A stretch of DNA of 64,000 bases. Origin: CAZMNY01 sp964567745 (GTDB taxonomy: Bacteria; Planctomycetota; Planctomycetia; Pirellulales; Pirellulaceae). Positions 45,941-54,982 of the stretch are shown piece after piece. The stretch is from positions 76,847-140,846 of the forward strand of contig CAZMNY010000020.1 of NCBI GenBank assembly GCA_964567745.1, given 5' to 3'. Every line of letters starts with the position of its first letter. The stretch's first letter is position 1. The position numbers and the translations under genes were made by a program. The notes under the pieces were generated by a model. The model saw only the letters and a program-made list of their open reading frames with translations, did no database searches and was not told where the DNA came from.

Positions 45941-47416
45941 ATGTTACGCGACCACGAGAGAGCCAGTATTCCGAGAACGATGACATCCCCCAACAACCAA
46001 TCGTCAACTGAATTCAACTTCCGCAATGTGGTTTGTGGACGACGTGAAATGCTTGCGCGTTGCGGGACTGGATTAGGTCTTCTCGCATTTGCGGATCTCT
46101 TGAACACCGATCGAGCCCAAGCCGCGACAGCAGGACAACCATTGACGCCGCGCCGACCTCATTTCGCTGCGCCGGCTCAACGCGTCGTGCATTTGTTCAT
46201 GAACGGCGGCCCTTCACAAGTCGACACGTTCGACCCCAAGCCCGAACTCGACAAACGTCACGGTCAGAAACTGCCAAGCGGTAATCTTCGAACGGAACGG
46301 CGAACTGGCCACGCCATGAAATCGCCGTTCAAGTTTCAGCGATACGGCGAGTCGGGAATTCCTGTCAGCAGCCTGTTTGAAAGAACGGCTGAGCACATCG
46401 ACGAGATCGCGGTCATTCGATCGACCTACGCGGATGTGCCGAATCATGAACCGAGCTTGATGCTGATGAATTGTGGCGAGGGACGCTTGCCGCGACCCAG
46501 CTTCGGATCTTGGGTCACCTACGGTCTGGGTAGCGAAAACCAAAACCTACCGGGCTTTATCGTCATGTGTCCCGGCGGCTATCCCATCGTAGCCACCCGC
46601 AACTGGCGATCCGCCTTTCTTCCCGGCGCGTTTCAAGGCACCTATTTGAACACCAAGACAACGGATGTCAGCAAGCTCATTGAAAACCTGCGCAACAGCC
46701 AACTTCCGCTCGACAAGCAACGCGAGCAACTCGATTTTGTGCAGCGACTCAATCGTCTTCATTTCCACCAGCGGCGCGAAGCGGCCGCGCTTGAAACAAG
46801 AATCCAGTCGATGGAGTTGGCCTATCGCATGCAAAGCGAAGCCACCGACGCCTTCGACTTGTCGCGGGAGACAAAAGGGTCACTTGCTGAATATGGCGAC
46901 ACCATTCACGGACGCCAACTCTTGATGACGCGTCGACTGCTTGAGCGAGGCGTGCGGTTCATACAAGTCTGGAGCGGCGCAGGGCAACCGTGGGACAATC
47001 ACAATGGCCTGGAAGCCTCGCATCGAAAACTGGCGCAAAGCTGGGATCAACCGATCGCCGCGTTTCTCGCCGATTTAAAGCGACGAGGCATGTTGGATTC
47101 GACGTTGATTCAGTGGAGCGGCGAATTCGGGCGTACGCCAGTCGCCGAATTACCTCAGCTCAATGGCCGAGATCACAACCATTACGGCTTTACGACATGG
47201 CTTGCCGGAGGAGGTGTTCGGGGAGGCCAGGTGTACGGCGAAACGGACGAATTCGGTTTCCGCGCGGTCGAAAACCGAGTGCATGTTCACGACCTGCACG
47301 CCACGATGCTCCATTTGCTCGGCTTCGATCACACGAAGCTGACCTATCGCCACGCGGGTCGTGATTTTCGCCTGACCGACGTTCACGGAAACGTCGTCAA
47401 AGCGTTGCTCGGCTGA
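45941..47416 (+). CDS. DUF1501 protein with Tat-type signal
   Basis: A 491-aa protein. Residues 34-50 are a twin-arginine signal (RREMLARCGTGLGLLAFADLL in part), so it is exported folded. The body carries the DUF1501 pattern: VVHLFMNGGPSQVDTFDPKP, LLMTRRLLERGVRFIQVWSG, WSGEFGRTP and a C-terminal DLHATMLHLLGFDH. These residues resemble the metal site of alkaline-phosphatase/sulfatase-like folds. The start at 45941 or the ATG at 45980 are both possible. It is co-transcribed with the preceding cytochrome gene. Confidence 0.92.
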   Translation: MLRDHERASIPRTMTSPNNQSSTEFNFRNVVCGRREMLARCGTGLGLLAFADLLNTDRAQAATAGQPLTPRRPHFAAPAQRVVHLFMNGGPSQVDTFDPKPELDKRHGQKLPSGNLRTERRTGHAMKSPFKFQRYGESGIPVSSLFERTAEHIDEIAVIRSTYADVPNHEPSLMLMNCGEGRLPRPSFGSWVTYGLGSENQNLPGFIVMCPGGYPIVATRNWRSAFLPGAFQGTYLNTKTTDVSKLIENLRNSQLPLDKQREQLDFVQRLNRLHFHQRREAAALETRIQSMELAYRMQSEATDAFDLSRETKGSLAEYGDTIHGRQLLMTRRLLERGVRFIQVWSGAGQPWDNHNGLEASHRKLAQSWDQPIAAFLADLKRRGMLDSTLIQWSGEFGRTPVAELPQLNGRDHNHYGFTTWLAGGGVRGGQVYGETDEFGFRAVENRVHVHDLHATMLHLLGFDHTKLTYRHAGRDFRLTDVHGNVVKALLG

Positions 47417-47960
47417 TCGCGCTTTGCGCCAAACCCAAGATTTCCCCAAGATACCCAGTCGCAATAAGTGAAGTACCTACGCTGCGGGCTTTGGAAGTTG
47501 GCGAGGGAGGTGTGGCTGAACCAGCCAAGAAAAACAGCACCCGAAAGCCCAAATATTCTCATTGACGGGGCAGAAGCCAACGAGAATAGTGCCGAAGCGA
47601 TGGAACTTTCGGGTGCCGACGAATCGTCCAACCAGTTTTATTGGCCCGAAAATGGACCGGAAACTGGGTTAATGGCAGGGTTTTCGCCTATTTTGTAAGG
47701 GAACCTTCCAACTGAGCGAGGGCCTCTAATGAGTATAAAGGGAATTCGTTGCGGAAGTGTGCCAGGAAGTTGGCGAGAAACAGGGGCATTGGGGATTTTC
47801 TCGTTCCCCGTTTTTCTGGGGGCGGTCGACTCGGTGGCGTCCAGCAGCTAGTGACAGAGAAATAGCGTCATCGCGCGGGAGCAATCGCGGCGCGGGCTTG
47901 ATCGATCACTTCAAGCCAAAGTGAATTGACGCTGTGGGCATTAGAGACGAGCGTTCTTAA
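47417..47960. other. Intergenic region before the ECF sigma gene
   Basis: About 540 bp. One 76-codon open frame exists but has no ribosome site, family match or compositional support. It probably holds the promoter of the ECF sigma gene. No repeat or RNA gene recognised. Confidence 0.4.
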
Positions 47961-48572
47961 ATGAAATCAGATTCGGTCACGCGTTGGTTTCACGAAATGG
48001 GTGGTAGCCCAGAGGAATCTGCGACAAGGCTCTGGGCTGAGTTTTCCGACCGCTTGGTCGCGGTCGCTCGCTCCAACATGCCGCGAGTTTCGGGCTCGTT
48101 CGACGAAGAAGATGTCGCGCTCAGTGCGTTCAACGGTTTTTGCAATGCCGCCAAGGATGGCCGCTACGCCCAGTTGAATGGACGAGAGGAATTGTGGCGG
48201 CTGTTGTCGGTCATTACGGCTCGCAAAGCTCATGAGCGAACGATGGCGGAGGTCGCCTTGAAACGAGGCGGCGGACGCACATTGCACGCGACCAACCAGC
48301 AATTGGACGAGCACGAAGGATCGAATGAAGACCCGCAGTTGTCAGCCATCATATCAGAAGAATTGCGGCGCTTGTTCGGCCTGCTAAAGGATCCTGAGCT
48401 TGAACAACTCGCGCTGTGGAAACTCGATGGCTTGACGGATCGCGAAGCGGCCGACCGGCTCAATTGCAGTCGTCGCAGCGTGCAAAGAATGCTGCGCGTG
48501 ATTCGCGAGTGTTGGCAATCGGAGGTACTGCCGGCATCCACGCTTCCGGAGCAGAAGTCGAGGACGGCATAA
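47961..48572 (+). CDS. ECF-type RNA polymerase sigma factor
   Basis: A 203-aa sigma factor. The N-terminal half shows region 2 (FSDRLVAVARSNM, SFDEEDVALSAFNGFC), and the C-terminal half region 4 with the helix-turn-helix LTDREAADRLNCSRRSVQRML. This matches the planctomycete ECF groups that are genetically linked to Ser/Thr kinases. It would direct RNA polymerase to an alternative promoter set. The kinase gene follows, now separated by a family B element. Confidence 0.92.
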   Translation: MKSDSVTRWFHEMGGSPEESATRLWAEFSDRLVAVARSNMPRVSGSFDEEDVALSAFNGFCNAAKDGRYAQLNGREELWRLLSVITARKAHERTMAEVALKRGGGRTLHATNQQLDEHEGSNEDPQLSAIISEELRRLFGLLKDPELEQLALWKLDGLTDREAADRLNCSRRSVQRMLRVIRECWQSEVLPASTLPEQKSRTA

Positions 48573-48629
48573 CGCTTGCCGCCCGAATCGACTGGAAAAT
48601 CTGACACCTACATCGCAATGCAAAGGACG

Positions 48630-48737
48630 CTAGTGCTGTGTTACAGCTTGGAATTGGGATCGACAATTCGTTTGGTCAACGCCCGCCACGGCGAATCGGG
48701 TGCGCCACCCTAAAACTAAGGCGTAACGCAGCACTAG
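48630..48737 (+). mobile_element. Family B CTAG-bounded MITE-like element, copy B3
   Basis: A 108-bp element identical to B2 by eye, with CTAG at each end. It lies in the gap between the ECF sigma gene and the kinase gene, 57 bp after the sigma stop, and may have separated them or changed their co-transcription. Confidence 0.88.
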
Positions 48738-48889
48738 GCGAAAAGACCGCGTAGCCAAGAGTTGGCCGACTGTTGACTACGCGCCTCGATTTCTATCAGT
48801 GTGATCGCAAAATCATCAGCAGCCGACCCCCGCAAATCTCGCAACCGTTTTGTGGCAATTAATTCCCGAAACCTTCGGCGATTTTTCAA

Positions 48890-49783
48890 ATGCACGACTT
48901 GTGGTTAGTCAACCGTTTCTGCAGAGAGTTTGAAGGTCAAATCCAGCGAGACGAAGACCCTCGCATCGAGACTTTTCTGCAAACTGCCTCGTGTGACAAA
49001 GACACTTTGTTTCGCGAACTGTTGGACGTCGAATTGACCTATCGTTCACACTCGAGCGAGACGGTTTCGGTCGCCGATTACGTGACTCGTTTTCCCGAGT
49101 ACGCCGATGTGATTGCGAACGTCTTTGAGGAAATCGAGGAGGAGGCGAGCGGATTGCACGAACGTCCGCCGGGGTTGGCGGAATTGGCTTGCGAACCGTT
49201 CGACTTGGGCGAGGAAATAGCGCGTGGCGGGATGGGCGTTATTGTCCGCGCGCGCGATCAACATTTCCGTCGCGACCTGGCCGCCAAGTGTTTGAACGAG
49301 GAGTTTCACGATTCTCCCGAGGCGTTGCGGCGCTTCTATCGCGAGGCGCAAATATGCGCTCGGTTGCAGCACCCAGGCATTATCCCAGTCTACGGATTTG
49401 GCTGGAAGGACGGATGCCCCTTCTTCACGATGAAGCTGGTCGACGGCCGCAATTTGTCGGACTTACTGAAGCAGAGATCCGATGCATCCGACGAACGCAT
49501 GCGGTTCTTGCGAATCTTTCTCGATGTCTGCGAGGCCGTCGCATACGCTCATTCTCACCAGACAATTCACCGCGACCTGAAGCCCGGCAACGTCATGGTT
49601 GGCGAGTTCGGCGAGGTCTTGGTGATCGACTGGGGGCTCGCGAAGAAGATGGGCAAACCCAGTGACTCGAGCTTTGACCATCAACCAGTTGAGGAAGATG
49701 AGGCGTGCGCCGAGCTGGGCGGATGCGAAGTGGATGAAGGCGAGTCGCTTCCGCCAAAAACGGCCGCGGGACGATCGACTTGA
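48890..49783 (+). CDS. Truncated Ser/Thr protein kinase (C-lobe missing)
   Basis: A 297-aa protein with a kinase N-lobe and part of the C-lobe. Visible are the glycine loop ARGGMG (residues 111-116), the ATP lysine K133, the alphaC glutamate near E152, the catalytic loop HRDLKPGN (227-234) and DWG (247-249) in place of DFG. The sequence stops about 50 residues later, before the usual GTPAYMPPE segment, so subdomains VIII-XI are absent. It most likely represents the front half of a planctomycete kinase-TPR protein; catalysis is doubtful. It overlaps the next gene by TGATG. No transmembrane segment was seen. Confidence 0.85.
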   Translation: MHDLWLVNRFCREFEGQIQRDEDPRIETFLQTASCDKDTLFRELLDVELTYRSHSSETVSVADYVTRFPEYADVIANVFEEIEEEASGLHERPPGLAELACEPFDLGEEIARGGMGVIVRARDQHFRRDLAAKCLNEEFHDSPEALRRFYREAQICARLQHPGIIPVYGFGWKDGCPFFTMKLVDGRNLSDLLKQRSDASDERMRFLRIFLDVCEAVAYAHSHQTIHRDLKPGNVMVGEFGEVLVIDWGLAKKMGKPSDSSFDHQPVEEDEACAELGGCEVDEGESLPPKTAAGRST

Positions 49784-50808
49784 TGAAGAAGGGGCTTGAA
49801 TGCCGCGATGGCGACCTCATTGGAATGCGAAACCTGGCAAGGTTGTTGTGGGACAATGAACAGCGTATGGAATCTGAACGAGTTCTCCGCGAGTGTGTTG
49901 AGGACAACCCACATGACGCGCGCAGCTACTTGGAGCTGAGCCGTTATCTGCGCCGACAAGGGGACGTCAAATCGGCCGACGCCCTCTTGCGTCAGGCTAT
50001 CGAGTCTAATCCGGAACGCGATCTCGTCTGGGGGCAGATTGGCGTCGGGTATTTGCACCTCGAAGAATTCGAGAAAGCAAGAGAGTGTTTTCTGGGTGCG
50101 ATTCGGTTGAACGACAAAAACCCCATGCATCATTCGCATCTCGCCGACTCGCTGGAAAACTTGGGCCGATTTGAAGAGGCCCTTGAGGCAGCTCATCGTT
50201 GTCATGAACTCGGCCAGGCTGACCCGAAACGGAGCTTCCCATCGGAGCCGTGGTTGGATCGATCTAAGCGACTTGCGATTGGCGAGCAGCGTCTGGAAGC
50301 CATCTTGGCTGGGACCGAAACCGAGCCGGGTGAATACGTGTTCCTTGCTCATGAGATCTGCAGACCCAAAAAGATGTTTGCGACGGGTGCCAAACTTTGC
50401 GAAATGGCGTACGAAGCCCAATCGCCCGCAGATAGAGAACGTTTGACGGATTCGGCGATCTTGGCGTTTCGCGCCGCTGAATCGGGTGACGACGCATCCG
50501 AGAACGTGGAGACGGAAGAGCGTGATCGCCTGGTCGAGCTAGGGCTCGATTGGTTGGAATTTGCCATCGCGAATATCAAAAGAGAGCTCGAATCCGAGAG
50601 TGTCAAACGACGATCCGCCGCGTTTGAAATGCTGCAGCAGTGGCGGCGGCGACCTGTCCTCAGCCAGTTGAACGGTCGGTTCATTCGAAAGAAGTTTCGC
50701 GATGACCTGCGAGTCCGCTTCAGGAAGCTGATGCGCAAGGTTGACCGACTGGCGGAGGAGTTGGCCAATGCGGAACAGGATGAGTCGCCTCGGGTCTCGC
50801 GCAGTTGA
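49783..50808 (+). CDS. TPR-repeat protein, likely remnant of a kinase-TPR gene
   Basis: A 341-aa protein starting at ATG 49783, which overlaps the kinase stop as TGATG. Residues about 10-140 form TPR-like helical repeats (ARSYLELSRYLRRQGDVKSADALL, VGYLHLEEFEKARECFLGAI in part). The C-terminal half follows the pattern seen at the end of planctomycete kinase-TPR proteins: RLEAILAG, a helix with HEICRPKKMFATGAKLCEMA, then a long LDWLEFAIANIKREL helix. It is not homologous to a complete stand-alone protein I recognise. Probably the back half of the split gene. Confidence 0.75.
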   Translation: MKKGLECRDGDLIGMRNLARLLWDNEQRMESERVLRECVEDNPHDARSYLELSRYLRRQGDVKSADALLRQAIESNPERDLVWGQIGVGYLHLEEFEKARECFLGAIRLNDKNPMHHSHLADSLENLGRFEEALEAAHRCHELGQADPKRSFPSEPWLDRSKRLAIGEQRLEAILAGTETEPGEYVFLAHEICRPKKMFATGAKLCEMAYEAQSPADRERLTDSAILAFRAAESGDDASENVETEERDRLVELGLDWLEFAIANIKRELESESVKRRSAAFEMLQQWRRRPVLSQLNGRFIRKKFRDDLRVRFRKLMRKVDRLAEELANAEQDESPRVSRS

Positions 50809-50998
50809 TGTAATGCTTCCTCGCGTTCGCGGCGTCTCTTTTCGCCACGTCTTCTTCGTCGCAATCGTTACAGTCGGTGAGTGTGCGGAATTGCGTCGCC
50901 TGCTCTGCTCACATTGAGATCCCGTCGCACGTCCTCGTCGCGAGAAATGACATAGCCTTACTATTGGGTGACGCTATCTTTCTGGGGCGACGAGACCA

Positions 50999-51454
50999 AT
51001 GGCGAATGAAAAACGATCGAGTGTTCTCGTTGATTGCACAGTTCAGCGGGCCGTTATCTTCCGAGTATTCGGGCAATGGATCGCGTTCGCGGCAACGTCG
51101 CTAATTTTCCTCTATTTTCTGCAGTTGTTTTCTGACATCAGGCAACAGTCAGTCGGCGACGTGCTGGATTCCATGTGGGCCAACTACTGGCCCTTGACTG
51201 TCGCTTCTACGTTACTGCTCCCCATCTTTGTCTACGACACGATCAAGTTCAGTCACCGCTTCGCTGGTCCGATGATCGCGTTTCGAAGAGCCTTACATGA
51301 CTTGGCGGACGGTAAGGAAATGGCGTCGTTGTCTTTTCGTGATGAGGACTTCTGGCCGGAGATGGCAGACGACCTCAACGCGATCGCTCGAAAACTCGAC
51401 GAACACAGCGATTCGTCATGCGAGCAGCCCGAAGACGAAATGAGTTGTGTTTAG
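50999..51454 (+). CDS. Two-TM membrane protein with HAMP-like linker
   Basis: A 151-aa protein with two transmembrane helices (about 25-45 and 68-86). After the second helix, SHRFAGPMIAFRRALHDLADGKE resembles the linker of HAMP domains. No sensor or kinase domain follows. Planctomycetes often place such proteins beside Tad-type genes, as here, but their role is unknown. The tail is acidic. Confidence 0.65.
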   Translation: MANEKRSSVLVDCTVQRAVIFRVFGQWIAFAATSLIFLYFLQLFSDIRQQSVGDVLDSMWANYWPLTVASTLLLPIFVYDTIKFSHRFAGPMIAFRRALHDLADGKEMASLSFRDEDFWPEMADDLNAIARKLDEHSDSSCEQPEDEMSCV

Positions 51455-51537
51455 TCGATTGGGTCCGCGCTGATTGAGCGTGTCCAGTCGATCGCGAAAA
51501 ACGTCTCACCGTTCGGCAAGTATAGCAGGGTGTCACA

Positions 51538-51939
51538 ATGTACCGAGTTAATGGAAATCGCAGATCGCGTCGGGGTGTGGCGACAGTCGAATTGGCCGTT
51601 TGCATTCCCGCCATCATCGCGCTAGTGATGGGCACCTTGGAGTGTACGACGATGATTTTCGTTCAGCAATCGTTGCAAGTCGTGGCGTACGAGACGGCTC
51701 GAATTGCAATTCGGCCCGAGGGCAAGAATGCCGACGTCGTCAGTCGGGCGAACCAAGTTATTGCGGAGCGACGGCTTGTTGACGCGAGCGTGAGTCTTTC
51801 GCCCAGCGACATTGAATCCCTTGCACCTGGAGCGCCCATCACCGTGACCGTCCGAGCGCCCGCCAATAGGAACTCGGCCATGAACTTGCGTTTCTTCACC
51901 AACTCGTTGCAAACCACGGCGACGATGAACAAGGAATAG
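51538..51939 (+). CDS. TadE-like pseudopilin
   Basis: A 133-aa protein with a basic N terminus (RVNGNRRSRRG) directly followed by ATVELAVCIPAIIALVMGTLE, the TadE/TadF hydrophobic pilin-like helix with the conserved Glu. The rest is a small beta-rich domain. It probably belongs to a Flp/Tad-type surface pilus or envelope complex. It is followed by a VWA protein and a second TadE-like protein. Confidence 0.82.
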   Translation: MYRVNGNRRSRRGVATVELAVCIPAIIALVMGTLECTTMIFVQQSLQVVAYETARIAIRPEGKNADVVSRANQVIAERRLVDASVSLSPSDIESLAPGAPITVTVRAPANRNSAMNLRFFTNSLQTTATMNKE

Positions 51940-51988
51940 ACGCCGCAAATCGTCGTCGTATCGTCCCAACCCAAGTAGGTCCAAATCT

Positions 51989-53020
51989 ATGAAGCGAAAG
52001 CGGACTCGAAGAAAGAACCAACGTCGGGGCGCCATGCTCGTCCTGGTCGTCGTCATGTTAGCGATCTTGCTCGCCATGGCGACCTTGTCGGTCGACGTCG
52101 CTCGCATGCAGCTGACGCGCACCCAACTACGCACCGCCTCTGATGCGGCGGCGCATGCTGGCACGGAAGCTCTCGTCCGTACGCAGTCGGTTGATGACGC
52201 GCGACAGGCCGCGAAGGTCGCAGCGCGGCGAAATTCGGTAGCCGGACAAGGGCTTCAATTGGCCGATTCCGATATTCTCTTTGGCCGCTCAACCCAAAAC
52301 TCGACCGGCGAGTACATCTTCAATCAAGGCGCAACGCCACCGAACTCAGTGAGGATTGTCGGCCGCCGCACTGCGGACTCTGAGGGCGGCGCGGTTCCGC
52401 TGCTGCTTGGACGACTTCTCGGGACTGATACGTTTTCCCCCACGGTCATTTGCTCCTCGACTAGCGCGACGCGAGACATCGCGCTGGTTTTGGACCGATC
52501 AGGATCAATGCGCGGCCGAAAGATGCGGGACCTTAAAGCGGCCGTTGGCGTGTTTCTGGACGTATTGCGATCCACACCGGCGGAGGAGCGCGTTTCGTTA
52601 TCGACCTATTCGACGCGAGGATCGAAAGATCTCGCAATGTCGGGCAATCTCGGCCAATTGCGAAGTCGTGTCAACCGACTCTCGGCAAACGGCTGGACGG
52701 CCATCGGACAGGGGCTGCGAATTGGCTCGAGCAGCCTGGAAAACGACCCGCTTTCAAGACGGCTGGCCGACAAGACGGTCGTACTCATGACCGACGGCAA
52801 TCAGAACCGAACACCGTGGGCCGAAACGGTCTTGCCAACAGTAAAGGCTCGAAACCAAACTTGCCACACGATTTCCTTTGGCTCCGGCGCCAACCAAAGT
52901 CTCATGCGGCGGATTGCTCAGGAAACAAACGGACGGCATTATCACGCTCCCAACGGGGCTGCGTTGCGAAAAATTTTCGAAGAAATTGCCCAGAGACTAG
53001 CAGTTGTGCTTATCGAATAG
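51989..53020 (+). CDS. TadG-like protein with von Willebrand factor A domain
   Basis: A 343-aa protein with an N-terminal transmembrane helix (residues about 15-33) of the TadG type, preceded by KRKRTRRKNQRRG. The VWA domain begins near residue 165 with DIALVLDRSGSMRGRKM, the MIDAS metal-site pattern DxSxS, and continues to VVLMTDGNQN. It is expected in the envelope and linked with adhesion or pilus assembly. It lies 50 bp after the TadE gene. Confidence 0.85.
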   Translation: MKRKRTRRKNQRRGAMLVLVVVMLAILLAMATLSVDVARMQLTRTQLRTASDAAAHAGTEALVRTQSVDDARQAAKVAARRNSVAGQGLQLADSDILFGRSTQNSTGEYIFNQGATPPNSVRIVGRRTADSEGGAVPLLLGRLLGTDTFSPTVICSSTSATRDIALVLDRSGSMRGRKMRDLKAAVGVFLDVLRSTPAEERVSLSTYSTRGSKDLAMSGNLGQLRSRVNRLSANGWTAIGQGLRIGSSSLENDPLSRRLADKTVVLMTDGNQNRTPWAETVLPTVKARNQTCHTISFGSGANQSLMRRIAQETNGRHYHAPNGAALRKIFEEIAQRLAVVLIE

Positions 53021-53093
53021 TCAATCCGTCCCATCGTCCCGGTGACAGTGTGGATCGCGGACACAAGTTTCATTCCATGTCGACTCAGTTCAT

Positions 53094-53510
53094 ATGACTT
53101 TCAAAAAACGGACAACTCGAGCGGATGCATCGCAACGACGCGGCGTCGCTGCAGTCGAGTTCGCATTGACGGCGCCGATCTTGTTCTTGTTGATCATGAC
53201 CAGCGTCGAGTTCGCTCGGATGAACACGATTCGCCACACCGTCGACAATGCGTCTTACGAGGCGGCTCGTCGAGGCATTGTGCCGGGCGCGACGGCAGCC
53301 GACGTGGAAACAGTGGCTCGGCAAGTGATGTCCTACGTGGGCGCTTCGGGAGTTAAGGTCGCCATTACACCGCCGGTGATCAAGGAGGACACGAAGACGA
53401 TCACGGTCAGGGTGTTCGTGGATGCCAATGACAACGGCTTTATCGTGCCGAGGTTCTTCAAGAACAAACAGCTAGTTGGCGTCTCGACGTTGGATCGAGA
53501 GCAATTCTAG
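53094..53510 (+). CDS. TadE-like pseudopilin, second copy
   Basis: A 138-aa protein. As in the first copy, a basic N terminus is followed by a hydrophobic helix with the TadE pattern (GVAAVEFALTAPILFLLIMT, residues 17-36). The remainder is a short beta-rich domain. The order TadE, VWA-TadG, TadE fits a minor pilin set. No ATPase, secretin or prepilin peptidase gene is present in this window. Confidence 0.82.
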   Translation: MTFKKRTTRADASQRRGVAAVEFALTAPILFLLIMTSVEFARMNTIRHTVDNASYEAARRGIVPGATAADVETVARQVMSYVGASGVKVAITPPVIKEDTKTITVRVFVDANDNGFIVPRFFKNKQLVGVSTLDREQF

Positions 53511-53662
53511 CTGCTGCCGTGTCTTCCGCTCGACGCACCCCGAATCTCGCACCGAATGCAAAAACTCTTTGCGATAGGTGCTTTTCTCGATCGAACCGCT
53601 CGGTACTTTCTCGTTTTGCTATACTGGCTCCGCCAAGTCAATCGAGCTTAGGAGCACAGTTG

Positions 53663-54013
53663 ATGGATCGAAGAGAACTTCTCAAGAACCTGGTCGCGAT
53701 GGCGGCGGTGGACGGAAGCTTTGCGGAGCGTGAAGTCCATTTTCTCTGTGATCGCTGCGTCGAATGGGGAATCGATGATCCGGGGTTTGCCGACGTGCTG
53801 ACTGAGGTTGTCGCCGATCCGCAGAAGGAAGTGGCCATTCCGGAAACGAAGGCCGCCTGTGTCGAATTGCTACAAGAGTTGATTCGCATGATGGCTGCCG
53901 ACGGCCATCTTGCGGATCCGGAGAAGAAGCTGTTCGCTTCGGCAGCCGGCCAAATGAACATCGCGAGCGACGAACTTGACGAGCTCATTGACGACGTGTT
54001 GCGCGACGTCTAA
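53663..54013 (+). CDS. TerB-like protein
   Basis: A 116-aa protein started at the ATG at 53663, with GGAG about eight bases upstream; the frame is open upstream but that stretch lacks a match. It shows the TerB helical repeat: AAVDGSFAEREVHF and AADGHLADPEKKLF carry the metal-binding Asp-Gly positions. TerB-like domains occur in stress and envelope proteins; the exact role is unknown. It is followed 55 bp later by an esterase gene. Confidence 0.8.
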   Translation: MDRRELLKNLVAMAAVDGSFAEREVHFLCDRCVEWGIDDPGFADVLTEVVADPQKEVAIPETKAACVELLQELIRMMAADGHLADPEKKLFASAAGQMNIASDELDELIDDVLRDV

Positions 54014-54068
54014 ACGCCACGGACAGACGGGCAATAGCGAGTCACGCTTCAAGAGATTCGAGTTATCG

Positions 54069-54812
54069 ATGGTCGGTGGCAAATGGGAAAGGCGAGAGGT
54101 GGGCGGCCACGATTGCGACGTCTACACGCCGCCAGCCGTCAATGAACGAGGCTTTGTTCTGCTCTACCTTCACGGCGTGCATCTCGGCCGGCTGAATGAC
54201 AAACCGGCCTTTATTGAGCAGTTCGACCGCCACAAACTCCCAGTGGTCTCTCCGATTACCCAACGCAGTTGGTGGACGGATCGGATTTGCCCCGAGTTTG
54301 ATCGCAAGCTAACCGCCGAGCGACATTTGCTGCAAAATGTACTGCCGTTCATCGAATCCGAGTTTGGAGCGAAATCGACGCAAATCGGACTTTGGGGTAC
54401 GAGCATGGGCGGTCAGGGCGCACTTCGAATCGCCTATAAACATCCTCGAATGTTTCCCGTCGTTGCGGCGATCTCACCTGCGCTCGACTTTCACAATCGG
54501 GTCCGAGCTGGTGACGAGGCGCTCGCCCAAATGTACGACGACCCTGAGTCGGCAAGGCAAGAAACCGCCATCCTCTACATTCATCCGCTCAATTGGCCGC
54601 CGCATCAATTCTTTTGTTGCGACCCGACCGACGGTGATTGGTGGGAAGGCGCCGATCGATTGAAAATGAAACTTCACAGCCTTGGCGTGCCGTTTGAATC
54701 GGATCTCGCGTCCGTCGGCGGAGGCCACGGTTTCGGCTATTACAACACGCAAGCCGAACGAGTCGTCGCGTTCCTCGCCGAACGCTTGGAACTGCAGTCC
54801 CGCTCGTTGTGA
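54069..54812 (+). CDS. Alpha/beta hydrolase (esterase-type)
   Basis: A 247-aa protein when started at the ATG at 54069; a longer in-frame start overlaps the preceding gene and is unlikely. The nucleophile elbow is GTSMG (Ser112), the oxyanion-type HG at residues 35-36, and a catalytic His lies in GGGHGF near the C terminus. The pattern fits esterase D or related hydrolases. The substrate is unknown. No signal peptide. Confidence 0.82.
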   Translation: MVGGKWERREVGGHDCDVYTPPAVNERGFVLLYLHGVHLGRLNDKPAFIEQFDRHKLPVVSPITQRSWWTDRICPEFDRKLTAERHLLQNVLPFIESEFGAKSTQIGLWGTSMGGQGALRIAYKHPRMFPVVAAISPALDFHNRVRAGDEALAQMYDDPESARQETAILYIHPLNWPPHQFFCCDPTDGDWWEGADRLKMKLHSLGVPFESDLASVGGGHGFGYYNTQAERVVAFLAERLELQSRSL

Positions 54813-54982
54813 ATTCCTGATCTGAATTTTTGTCCTCCATTCAGGCCAAGATCGGGGGAAAAATTCATGCCTGTCTTGTATTGGACATGATGGACATGAA
54901 GGACGGCAAAGAGGTCAGGACGATTCGCATCGGCGATCATGTCTCTCTTTCTGAGCTGGTTAATGACATATGGTGGCTGGCG

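Noticed and set aside
47468..47698. 76-codon plus-strand frame before the ECF sigma gene
   Set aside because: No ribosome site, no family match and no conserved features.
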